Of a stretch of DNA of 64,000 bases, positions 22,536 to 31,902 are shown piece after piece. The position numbers and the translations under genes are program-made. The DNA comes from Rhizophagus clarus. Taxonomy: Eukaryota; Glomeromycota; Glomeromycetes; Glomerales; Glomeraceae. The notes below the pieces were generated by a model. That model did not search any database, was not told where the DNA came from, and saw nothing but the letters and a program-made list of their open reading frames with translations. The stretch is taken from positions 248,001 to 312,000 of the forward strand of contig BLAL01000002.1 of assembly GCA_015698045.1 (NCBI GenBank), read 5' to 3'. Each line of letters starts with the position of its first letter. Positions within the stretch are counted from its first letter, which is position 1.

Positions 22536-22639
22536 AATAAACTATTTCACACCGTATAAATTACATTATTAAATTACGTATACCGTGTTCAGACACACTG
22601 TATAAACTAAGAAATTTTCAAAAAAATAAATAGAGACAA

Positions 22640-23800
22640 TGCTGATTTTCTATTATTGCCTATTATACTAATCATACTCCTATCATACATAATAATGTTT
22701 CTATATGATCCCTCACAAGATTACCCTATGGATCATTTTTTTGTTTTTTTAGAGGGTGGTTTTTCATCCTCAAATCTACTTTTCAATAAACTAACTATAG
22801 TTTCGGGCGAAACTATTTTTCAAAATCCAAAACGTTTCACCCAAGTTTCGTCCCATATAAGCCGAAACTATCTGAAACTTCCGAAACCCAAATTTGGAAA
22901 TGAATTTGTAGATCATTTGGGCGAAACCAGTTTCGCCCGAAACACTAAAACTAACAATAACCCCAATACCCATTTTACATTTTGCGTCCTCTTCTGAATC
23001 TGTTAAAGTAGTGAACTTGATAGTGATTGGATTTTTAAATGTACATAAGATTTCTTCTAACTGTATAATAAAAAATACCACTCTGTCGCTGTTGTGATAA
23101 TACTATAAAGGTATTCAGCATCCCCAAAAGTAATGCCTGCTTTACATAGTTTTTTCTTGTTAATTTGTAACATTTGAATGAAACTTATATTAATTGTGTG
23201 TTGCTTGCTTTCAGTGATACAAATCAGCTCTTCAGATCATAATCAACACGACTAGTGTTTTGTTTTTATCACCTACAACTTCAAGTTGGAAAACAAATTA
23301 ATTTGTTCTAGTTAATTCTCTGACAATATTAATTGCAACGTGAGGAATTAGTGAAATGTACTAATCACGCATTACCTCGTTATTGTCAAGAACCAAACCT
23401 CCCAAGTTACGTGATCTACATTTTAATTCATTAATGCATTGTCCAATTCTACTTCGCTACTTGAGTGCGGTGTAAATTGAGGAATGGAGGCTAAATTGTT
23501 TAAATTTTAAACCTTTTTAAATAATACATATATAATTTATATGAAGAAAATGGCCTTTTCTTATTTTTCATACACTCTTCCTTACATTTACGAGCAAAAT
23601 CCACAAGAATCATTGCCGGTTCTTCTTTCAATCCATAACTTTTAAACTTTTCTTCGGTTGTTATAAGAAGGGAATAACCAGTTATTTCTTGTTCACAGAA
23701 AATATTAAGATGTTCTTCTTTAACTTGAATATTATTTTTTAAAACTAAAGAAAGTTAACATCGTGTTTATTTATGTCTTCTACGGTCTCAATTTCATGCT
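22640..23800 (-). pseudogene. Decayed protein gene of a Rhizophagus paralogous family (possibly Crinkler-associated)
   Basis: Minus-strand coding relics run in order from about 23,790 to 22,640. Recognisable pieces are EEHLNIFCEQEITGYSLL, EEPAMILVDFARKCKEECMK, IGQCINELKC, VAINIVRELTRTN, KAGITFGDAEYLYSIITTAT and finally EDEKPPSKKTKK before a stop. Between pieces there are stops and frameshifts. GDAEYLYSIITTATEWYF resembles a domain I recall from large R. irregularis families, some with Crinkler-type N-termini; this is uncertain and no function is claimed. A 152-bp MITE (22,796-22,947) sits inside the C-terminal coding part. Confidence 0.45.
22796..22947. mobile_element. MITE inserted in pseudogene coding sequence
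   Basis: A 152-bp element with ends TATAGTTTCGGGCGAAACT and, inverted, TAGTGTTTCGGGCGAAACT. It is flanked by perfect 8-bp duplications AAACTAAC (22,788-22,795 and 22,948-22,955). Removing it and one TSD copy rejoins the minus-strand frame of the host pseudogene (IVS joins LLKSRFEDEK). The core of the TIR, TTTCGGGCGAAA, is itself nearly palindromic. Confidence 0.8.
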
Positions 23801-23969
23801 TTAAAAAAACTGTAAAAAAAATTTTGCGTCATTGGTGTTACTTAGCAGTGTCAACTGATCTGACCGTTATTGTAATTATTACACAAAAATCTGGGATTAT
23901 ATTTCAAAAATTGGGGTTAGGGTTAAGATCCGCGCATATGTATCCCTCAAATAATGTTTTTTATCATTA

Positions 23970-24238
23970 GAAATTTCATTAATTACATATATTTTTTTTA
24001 CAGCTTATAATAAAATCTTATTAGTATTCTTTGTTTTGATATTATTACCAAATGATTGTATCTTGTTATAATATGACTTATTTGAATTATCTTGTTTATC
24101 ATCAGTAATTTTTCAGAAGATTTAGGATAATCAATATCCATATTTGGGATTGAGAAGTTGTCAAAAGTAATAATTAGTGATTTTGACTGTGACTATATTA
24201 ATAAAGATCCTATCTTCTTTAACTCATGTGATATATCC
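23970..24238. other. AT-rich spacer
   Basis: No gene seen. GGGGTTAGGGTTAAG near 23,915-23,930 is a short telomere-like word just upstream. Confidence 0.3.
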
Positions 24239-25123
24239 TATAGATGACATCCAAATTATTTTAAGTAAATCCCAAATTAATTTATACATTTTGACAGCTA
24301 TAATTTCCAAATTCCAAATGTACAAATTGCAAAATTTATATACAGTGTATTGCAATAAAAACCAGAATAAAGTAAACAGTCATAACTTCACGTTGAAAAT
24401 ATAAAACTATAGTAAATTTTTTTTTATTCAAGAGCTGAAAACTAGCTCTTTTTATTGATATAATTTAATAGGAGATTCTTTCTCCATTATTTTTGATAAT
24501 TAGCTCGTAACATCATTTCATTAAACTGGCGAGATTCTTTATCACAATATTCAGAATTGTCGACCATTCCTCCACCATAAAATTTTCTAATTCATTAAGA
24601 TTTTTTGGCATTTGACACTCCACATTTCCCTTAACAATGGCCCATAAATTTTCTATCGGATTTAAGTCAGGACTATTTGAGGACCAGTCCATGACTTCTG
24701 GAACATTATTTCAGAGGAATTCTTTAGCTAGATGACTTGTATATTTTGGGCTATTATCTTGTTAGAATCACCAATCATCACTAAGTATTACATCAATCTT
24801 TGGAATATGATTTTCAAGGATTTTAACGTAAAATTTAGCATCCATTATTCGGCGAAAGCAAAACAAACTTGTTTTGCCCATTATGCAAAATCTGCTCCAT
24901 GCAAAAATCTTTGCTCTGTCTTTTGACATAGGGCATACCAGCCAAATTTTCTTGTGCTAATGCTTCACAGTATTCCAGAAGAGTTAGAAGACCATTTCAT
25001 CCAAAAAATAAGTCATATTCCAATCATCATTAATGTACTGCTACACCCATTTGATATGTTTTTGCTTATGTGCAGCAGTAAGCATTGGGATCGTCCTTGG
25101 AAGTGATTTTTTATAGCCATGAG

Positions 25124-26182
25124 CAGTGATGTGCATTGGAAGATTGAAAACTATTAGAATATTCCAATTCTTTCAATTCCAAGCGACCAAGCCTTCCAAT
25201 TCCAATAAATTTTTATCGGAAGATTGGAAATACTTAATTCACATAGGGATGCCAACGGTCGGTTCAGTTCAGTTTCGGTTTTAAAACCGCAGTTTTCAGC
25301 TAAAACTGAACTGACCGCAAAACCGACCGATAAAACTGAACTGCAAAACCGATTGCAAAACCGAAGAAAATATTATTAGAAAGTGCTAATTATGACTTTA
25401 TTTAGCAATAACATTTAAATTTACATAATTTTTTCTTACAAAAATAGTGCGATACAAAAAAATCACGTGATCAACGCACAAAATTAAATTCTCCTTATAA
25501 TTTCAAAAAGGAAATTACCATAAATTTAAATATTAAAATTCATGTTTTTTAGTTATTTTCAATTGAAGCAAAGATATTTTTTCGGGATAAATTACAAAAT
25601 ATTTACAATTAACCGATCAGTTTTTTCATCAGTTTTTTTTATACAAAACTGACAGTTAACTGGTCGGTCTTTGACTAAAACCGAACCAAAACCAAACTGG
25701 CAAAAACTGATTATAACCAGTTATAACCGAACTTTTAGCATCCCTAAATTCACGTGATCTTTATTTATTAACCAATAGAATTAAATTGTAACTTATATAA
25801 TTAATAAAATGTTTTTAATATATCTGATATATCTGAATATTTATTTATTTAAAATTAATATTCTCATTATTAACACTAATAAGATTTTATTGTAAAAACT
25901 TTTGAGAATTGCCATCTAATATTTGTAAGTTAATAAAAAAAGAAAAAAACATTTTTTAATTATGCAAGATTATCTATTTAAGCGATATTAGAAGTAGTAT
26001 TGGAAGTATTAGAAGTGATATTGAAAACTTCCAATACTACTTCTAATAGTACAGAAGTTTGATTGGAAGTTTCCAATTTACATGATCTATTAGAAGATTA
26101 AAATCTTCTAATCTTCCAAATCTTTCAATTGATTTTTCAATTCCAATGGAAAGTTATTGGAAGCACAAATTATACATCACTG
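25124..26182. mobile_element. MITE (CAGTGATG ends) inside the Tc1 element
   Basis: Ends CAGTGATGTGCATTGGAAG and, inverted, CAGTGATGTATAATTTGTG. Subterminal TTGGAAG/CTTCCAA words are numerous and mirrored. CAGTG ends suggest a hAT-type relation, but no clean 8-bp TSD was found. It is itself interrupted by the element at 25,245-25,746. Confidence 0.6.
25245..25746. mobile_element. Innermost MITE (AGGGATGC ends)
   Basis: A 502-bp element with inverted ends AGGGATGCCAACGGTCGGTT and TAGGGATGCTAAAAGTTCGG. It is flanked by AATTCACAT (25,236-25,244) and AATTCACGT (25,747-25,755), one mismatch. The interior is rich in AAAACTGAACTG, AAAACCGA and ACCGGTC-like words. The youngest layer of the nest. Confidence 0.75.
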
Positions 26183-26814
26183 ATTATGGATAGTCAAGTG
26201 CTTTGAAACTGTCGAATAGATATTTCAAGGCCTATTTGGTCCAATTTTTTGGCCAAAGTTCTCATTAAAACTGATATATCACTTCAGATACTTTGTCCAA
26301 GGGACCTGAAAAATTTGCTGGTAATTTTCCTTGGATGACCACTTCCTTTTTTCAGCTTACTATATTATCTTCTTTTAACTTTTTAATATTATCATATATA
26401 GTGGAGAGAGAGATGCGTATAATCTTGTGTATTTCAGTCCCTTTATGTATACCTTTACTTCACAATTGTAAAATTGTTTGTTATTGCCTTTCTTTCTTCA
26501 AAACTATCATTTTGTGGCACAGTAGTTCAAAAAAAACATATACATACTAATTCTGAATTAGGTTAGAATTTATGATCATGATCATCATATCAATTTTCCA
26601 TTTTAGATTATCCAAATCAACCACATATTGGGTACATATGTCTGATTTACATTATATGAATAAAATTCCAGTTTTTTTTGCAATACACTGTATGTAATTT
26701 ATAAATTAATTTGAATTTATATATTTGGGCTATCATAATCCCAAATTATTTTGGATTTGGGTAACATCTATAATATATTTAAAAGAGTCGCTTTTTGCAT
26801 TATATCCTTAAAGT

Positions 26815-27309
26815 GCAAAGAAAGTCTTTTATAAATAAATAGATTATTATCAATAATAGTTTTAAAGACTCTTTTAAGCGTTTATTATTAAAAACAGTAG
26901 CATATTAGATATACCAGTCTTTTGAGAGAGGACTTTGTATCTGAAAGGGTCTTCTTCTTTGCCAAAAGTTGTAATTAATTTTATTACTTGTTCCTGTAAT
27001 GAAAAAAACGTTATTCCTTAAAAATTTTTAAAATAATATGACCTATTACATCTTCAAAGGTGTACTTTTAGAGAGCTCTAACTCTTATATTACCAGGTAT
27101 TTATAAAAGTGAAGCTTTTACAAGTTGTTTATTTTTCTTAGATTTTTACTTGTTTTTATTTTTCTTCTTTTTATCAGTATATCTGATTCTAAAAAAGTGT
27201 TCCTATCAAGAAGTTCTTCTATGATTTTCATATCATCTGTATTTATAGTAGAAAAGAATATTAGTTCTTCTTCTCCATAAAGGAGGTTATTATTATCACT
27301 ATTATTCAA
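26815..27309 (-). pseudogene. Unrecognised minus-strand coding relics
   Basis: A short minus-strand frame near 27,003-26,885 reads VIKLITTFGKEEDPFRYKVL and SQKTGISNMLLFLI, which has a protein-like look (possibly a small helix-turn-helix). An upstream frame at 27,309-27,118 is acidic then basic (63 aa, Asn/Glu-rich start, ILIKRRKIKTSKNLRKI end). They may be exons of one decayed gene. Not recognised; low confidence. Confidence 0.2.
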
Positions 27310-27513
27310 TATTTTAATATTATAAAAAATAAAAAAAATTTTTATTTTTTTATGATTTTGAAAAATAGCAGAAAGGAGTTTTTTTATAAATTTAAATTAT
27401 GCTATAAATTTATATATATATTATGTAAATTACTTAAAATAATATAATTCATAAAAGATCAGCAATAAATTATTATATAAATTTAGAAAAAAAAATTAAG
27501 ATTAAATTAAGGG

Positions 27514-27680
27514 CAGTGACATATATTAGCTAATATTTTAGGGGGTGGGAAGGTAAGCAAAAATCTTAGATTACACAATTTTTAAAAAATATGATTGGTT
27601 GCATGTGACTAAGATATCTTACCTGAGGGTGGGTGGGTAAGCGCCTATAGTAAAAAAATATTAGCTAATATATGTTACTG
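27514..27680. mobile_element. 167-bp MITE
   Basis: Ends CAGTGACATATATTAGCTAA and, inverted, CAGTAACATATATTAGCTAA, about 25 bp long and nearly perfect. The interior has two G-rich patches (GGGGGTGGGAAGG, GAGGGTGGGTGGG) on the same strand, each preceding TAAGC. No clear TSD. Confidence 0.65.
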
Positions 27681-27699
27681 TTTTAAATGTATTATCTCA

Positions 27700-28175
27700 T
27701 AATTTAATAATTGGATTTTAATAACCTTTTTTTTTTATTTTGTAACTCTTAATATTTTTTAAAATAAAAAAAAAGTTTTAAATTAAATCAATATATTTTA
27801 GAATAATTGCAAAAAAAAAAAATTTTTAAAATATAGATAGATTTAAATATAAACTGATCAATTAAAAGTATTATTTTATTTTTTTTTAATTTGTAACTCT
27901 TAATATATCTTTTAAAATAAAAAAAATGTATTTAAAAATTAGACTAATATATTTTAAGATAATCATAATAAATTATTTTTTTTAGAATATGAATGGATTT
28001 AAGAGTTTTATGCTTTAAAACTGTTGTTTTTTGTAACTATCTTAAAATAAATTGATCCAATTTCAAATATCTTTTTTTTTTATTTTGAAAAAATATCAAA
28101 AACTATAAAATAAAAAAAGTTTATCAAAATCCAATTATTGGATTATAAAATAATATCTTTAATTAATTATTTTGC
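27700..28175. repeat. Diverged direct repeats
   Basis: Two to three imperfect copies of a block containing TTTTGTAACTCTTAATAT, then TTTAAAATAAAAAA, then TCAATATATTTTAGAATAAT. Otherwise AT-rich and non-coding. Confidence 0.4.
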
Positions 28176-29061
28176 TGATCTCTTATGAATTATATCTTAA
28201 TCTAATATTATTAATATAAAAAGATAATATTTTTTCAAAAATTATATTTGTTTATTTTTATTTAATTTTAGTTTTTTGATTTTAAAAATCTGTATAATAA
28301 TTATTTTAATGATCAAATTAAAAAAAAGATGATTTTATTGCTAAAAGCAACAAGTAAAATATAAGATTTATTCAGATATTGAAAAATTTGATAAAAATAG
28401 CATAAAATGTATTTTTATTAAAAATTTGATTTTATATATATATATATTTTTTTTTTACTAAAAAAAAAACTAATTTTTTTGTTAATTATATAAACTTGTT
28501 CAAAGTTATTAAAAATCAAAATAGAATAAAAAATGAATTTAAGAGAATAGGATATAACTTTGAAAAAAGTAGCAGCCGAAATAAAGGCTATTGAAATTGT
28601 TAATAAAAAAGCAAAATTAGCTTTAAAACCAATTAGGTTTATATACCAATTAGATAAATATAAAATTTTCATTTAATTAATAATTTTCAAATTTAAAACA
28701 ATTTTACTTTTTAATAAAAAGACCGGCATTTTTTTATCTTAAAAAATTCGGATTTTTCTTTTTATTAAATGAATGATATTTTTATTAAATGAAAGATAAT
28801 ATAGCGTTGCGGCAATTTTTTTATAATCCATTCAAGTTGGATTTCAATATCTTATTGTTTAGATTACTTGTATTGAATTATGCATAAATAATAGAAAAAA
28901 TTTTTTATTGGAACGCAAAGTCTATCGAGTAATCTAATGGCAATTTCATAGGCTCGAGTATATCAGTATAGAAAAAAAAACCAAAAAAACCATACGGGTA
29001 TAGACTATACAACGTCGGAGGTCATATCATACTCAATATCGTATAACCGCGTTGTATCAGA
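28175..29061. other. AT-rich upstream region of SDHB
   Basis: No supported gene. A (TA)n run lies at about 28,434-28,448. The last 100 bp before the SDHB ATG are markedly richer in G+C (GTATAGACTATACAACGTCGG, ATATCGTATAACCGCG), as expected of a promoter and 5' leader. A short plus-strand coding-like stretch near 28,560-28,660 was not convincing. Confidence 0.4.
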
Positions 29062-30191
29062 ATGAGCTTTCTTTCAAGAGCTGCATCCAGGACAGCCAGA
29101 ATTAATGCTAATGCTGTAAATGTTTTTCGTTAGCAATAATCTTCTATCGTACGTACCATTGAATATTAAAAATTAAAATTTTAGGTTTCCTTGTGCGCTT
29201 CTCGTTCTTTGAAAACATCTTCCTCTCTTCAAGCTGAGTTGCAGGTATCAATTAAGCGCTTATTAGCTTTCTATTTAAGCGTATTATCTAATAATTTCCG
29301 ATAATCCTAGAACACTACACCTTCAAAAAAAGAACCAAATTTCAAGACATTCTCCATTTATCGCTGGGTGAGTTATTTGTAACTTATTTATTTCATATGT
29401 ATTTATTTCCAAAAGAACATTGTTGATATCTATTTTGTTTATCTAGGATCCTGATAAACCTTCCACTAAGCCCAGGTTGCAGCAATATAAAATTGATCTT
29501 AATACATGTGGACCTATGGTTCTTGATGCTTTAATAAAAATAAAAAATGAGCAAGATGCTACATTGACTTTTCGTCGCTCTTGTCGTGAAGGTATTTGCG
29601 GATCTTGCGCTATGAATATTAATGGTATCAATACTTTAGCATGTCTTTGCAAAATTGACCGACCAGATACTAAAATTTATCCATTGCCACATAGTGAGTT
29701 TATTATAATAATTTAATTTATTTTTAAAAAAAGATCATATTTTTATAATTCATTTGTGTTATCTAGTGTATGTAGTCAAGGATCTCGTTCCGGATTTAAC
29801 TCACTTTTATAAACAATATAAGTCCATTGAACCATATCTCAAGAAAAAGAATCTTCCAAAAGAAGGAGAACGTGAGAATCTTCAGTCCATTGCAGATCGT
29901 AAGAAATTAGATGGTCTTTATGAATGCATATTATGTGCTTGTTGTTCTACTGCGTGTCCAAGCTATTGGTGGAATTCAGACGAATATCTTGGACCAGCCG
30001 TATTATTGCAAGCTTATAGATGGATGATAGATTCTCGAGATGATTATAGTAATGAACGTAGGGAAACTTTACAGAACCCTTTTTCAGTTTATCGTTGTCA
30101 TACTATTATGAATTGTACAAATACTTGTCCGAAAGGGCTGAATCCGGGTCGTGCTATTGCTATGATCAAAAGAGATATGGCCTTAGATTAA
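29062..30191 (+). CDS. SDHB: Succinate dehydrogenase iron-sulfur subunit, mitochondrial (five exons)
   Basis: Complex II subunit passing electrons from FAD in SDHA through three Fe-S clusters to ubiquinone in the inner mitochondrial membrane. Exons: 29,062-29,115, 29,185-29,244, 29,311-29,367, 29,447-29,693 and 29,767-30,191 give 280 aa, all joins in phase, with GTAAAT, GTATCA and GTGAGT donors and CTAG/TTAG acceptors. The N-terminus ([18 protein letters not shown]) is Arg-rich without acids, fitting a targeting peptide. The 2Fe-2S ligands are C103, C108, C111 and C123. [12 protein letters not shown] gives C193, C196, C199 and C203; [14 protein letters not shown] gives C250, C256 and C260. 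The quinone-site His251 and the YWWN tryptophans are intact. Length and motifs are normal. It is an intact host gene amid transposon relics. Confidence 0.96.
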
Positions 30192-30204
30192 AACAAAAGT
30201 GTAA

Positions 30205-30245
30205 TACTATGTCAAGATTTTTCTTTAATAAATTATAAATGGTTT
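30205..30245 (+). terminator. Probable SDHB 3' end / poly(A) signal
   Basis: TTTCTTTAATAAATTATAAATGG lies about 35-50 bp after the stop codon; AATAAA within it is the likely cleavage and polyadenylation signal. Confidence 0.4.
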
Positions 30246-30405
30246 TTTCAATCTTTAATCTTCAAGTCTATCTTTTCACAATTTTACGGTTTAAACTGAT
30301 TGTTATTTTTAGTTATTTTTAGCAATCTTAAGTATCTGATTATTAAATGACAAAGAATATTGAATCATCATCATTACATCATTGTTGATGATTTGATATT
30401 CTTTG

Positions 30406-30882
30406 TCAAGTATAAATAAGTCCCATTTTCGCATGTTTGAGTAACCATCCTCAATTTTTTTTTTTTTTGAAAAGTAATAATAGTTCTCTAGTTTCATTCG
30501 TCCTCCTACCTCCTGAATACCGTAATTTAAAAAATACGGTTTGTTGGGTCTAAAGATGATGCTATTTACGAAGATATTGATGAAATTATTAGGAAAATTC
30601 AAGATAAAAATGAAGAGGAAGAGTTAGAAATAATTGATATAAATGAAGATGTTGAAAGTAATACATACAGACAAATTTTTTGCTTTATGATTTTGCTTTA
30701 TTTGTAAATATTGCTTTCAAAAAAATAAATTGTAGGTGCTTATTTTCAGGGTGCTTATTTTTAGGAGGGCTTATTTTCAGTTTATGCAAGGGGGAATGCT
30801 TAATTTTGGGAGGTGACTAGGAAAAATATGGTAATATTGAAAAGTATAAATAAGTCCTGTTTCTGTATGTTTGAGTAAGATA
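30406..30882. repeat. Direct repeats flanking a pogo-like relic
   Basis: AAGTATAAATAAGTCCCATT...TGTTTGAGTAA at about 30,408-30,446 recurs as AAGTATAAATAAGTCCTGTT...TGTTTGAGTAA at 30,842-30,880, roughly 38 bp with few mismatches. They bracket the element 30,518-30,833, but not at its edges. Confidence 0.55.
30518..30833 (+). mobile_element. Pogo/Tigger-like deletion derivative
   Basis: Ends TACCGTAATTT and, inverted, TACCATATTTTTCC, compatible with a TA target. Inside, a plus-strand acidic tail reads SKDDAIYEDIDEIIRKIQDK then NEEEELEIIDINEDVE, like the C-terminal tail of pogo-type DDE transposases. Then come four tandem (G)GTGCTTATTTTCAG-type words near the right end. The catalytic domain is missing. 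Confidence 0.45.
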
Positions 30883-30959
30883 ATGTCAACAACAAAGTAC
30901 TGAGAAGTACAGGAAATCTGAAAAACATACAAGATCTTATCTGAACATTAAGAAGGTGG

Positions 30960-31460
30960 AACAACCAAAAAAAGATATCAAGTATCAGAATACCAGGTGG
31001 CAACAGATTGTATTCTATAGCAGATGTGGAAAAGATATTTGGAATTCAAGAAAGAGTAAATGAAAAGAAAAAGATCTGTTATACAAGGGTCAATTTAGAG
31101 AAGCAAAAAGAGGATCTTAATAGGCAATGTGAGTATTTCAGACAGAAATGTTCAAATCACGAATTCATCAAGGATATTAGATCAGGTCTCAATTGAAAAT
31201 GCAAGGATTTTACGTCTATTTTGGGATGATTGTACTAAGAAGATATTGAGAAGATTATGATTACCTACAAAGATTGGCTTTGCCGCTTTGCTTTTGAACT
31301 TGTTGAATGGATTCTTGTTAAGCATAATACAAAGGTTATGATACTCAATCCAAACATTAACATTGATGATACCAAATCTGGTGAACTTGCTGAGGATTTA
31401 TTATCAATTATTACTATCTTTACAGCAAAATATAGTGGATTCAGATCAGCCAAAAATTGA
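30960..31460 (+). pseudogene. IS607-type serine recombinase (TnpA) relic
   Basis: One plus-strand frame, broken by stops where Trp or another residue would stand, encodes an IS607-like TnpA. SIADVEKIFGIQE is the end of the MerR-like DNA-binding domain. CYTRVNLEKQKEDLNRQCEY corresponds to the catalytic YxRVSsxxQkxDLxRQ block, with Asn replacing the Ser position visible here. IEKIMITYKDWLCRFAFELV and SGELAEDLLSIITIFTAKYS are the characteristic later blocks. Stops at about 31,194, 31,230 and 31,239 inactivate it. IS607 is a prokaryotic family also reported from giant viruses and some eukaryotes. The TnpB-like fragment follows directly, as in bona fide IS607 elements. Confidence 0.75.
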
Positions 31461-31506
31461 AAATGATGAAGAGAGATTGAAAACATGAAAAATACAGATT
31501 TATCTA

Positions 31507-31686
31507 ATGTTTGAAGAAAGAGAAAAGCTAAGAAAATGGATGGAAACTGTAAAGTGAATATATAATAAAATTCTTGGAATAGTGCAAAATGATGGTATTA
31601 CTGATATGAGTATTATACAAGAATATTATCTAAATAATAAACAATTTACTGAAGAATTTTTATGGGTAAAAAAAACCCTTAAATAA
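31507..31686 (+). pseudogene. TnpB/Fanzor-like N-terminal fragment
   Basis: After TnpA, the plus strand reads LRKWMETVK-stop-IYNKILGIVQ and then IIQEYYLNNKQFTEEFLWVK, ending at TAA (31,684-31,686). The pattern (RKW....KW.YN..L....NDGI....... ..YLNN) is that of the N-terminal helical domain of IS605/IS607 accessory TnpB proteins and their eukaryotic Fanzor relatives. One TGA replaces the expected Trp. The RuvC-like nuclease domain and zinc finger are absent, so the protein cannot be functional. Assignment rests on the motif plus position behind TnpA. Confidence 0.6.
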
Positions 31687-31902
31687 GTATATTTATATAC
31701 AATTTGACAATTGATGAGTGTTTATAAAATAAACAAGAAGTTGCATAGAAATAATTTTTGAATAAAGTACTGATCAAAGAAAGATCAAATGTAAACCATT
31801 TTAATTCTTACTAAAGATTAAAATAGGATTAGAGGAGAATATGCATTTCTAAAGAGTATTATTACTTTAGAATAACTACCAGAGATTAATAATATAATTA
31901 AC

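Larger units (their letters stand above)
24440..26540 (-). pseudogene. Tc1-type transposase, disrupted
   Basis: Minus-strand relics lie on both sides of the nested MITEs. The C-terminal half (25,120-24,440) contains HGYKKSLPRTIPML and the signature equivalent to SPDLNPIENLWAIVKGNVEC, which bears the second catalytic Asp and the acidic third residue of the DD34E/D family. The N-terminal half (26,540-26,190) holds the helix-turn-helix part. Several stops and frameshifts are present, so it is inactive. Confidence 0.65.
24341..26692 (-). mobile_element. Tc1/mariner-type element with nested MITEs
   Basis: Terminal repeats TACAGTGTATTGCAATAAAA and, inverted, TACAGTGTATTGCAAAAAAA. A TA precedes the left end; the right flank reads TG, perhaps a mutated TA. 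On the minus strand it carried a transposase, broken by the 25,124-26,182 insertion. Confidence 0.7.
24239..26772. mobile_element. Outermost MITE, opened by a Tc1 element
   Basis: Ends TATAGATGACATCCAAAT (24,239 on) and, inverted, TATAGATGTTACCCAAAT (ending 26,772). Subterminal CCAAATTATTTT and AATCCCAAATTA words are also mirrored. The Tc1-type element at 24,341-26,692 occupies its middle, leaving about 100 and 80 bp of the host MITE. Confidence 0.55.

Noticed and set aside
28418..28672. Minus-strand hydrophobic frame of 84 aa upstream of SDHB
   Set aside because: Very AT-rich, runs out of a T-run, no conserved features; equally plausible coding-like words occur on the opposite strand.
29443..29652. 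Minus-strand frame of 69 aa
   Set aside because: Shadow of SDHB exon 4.
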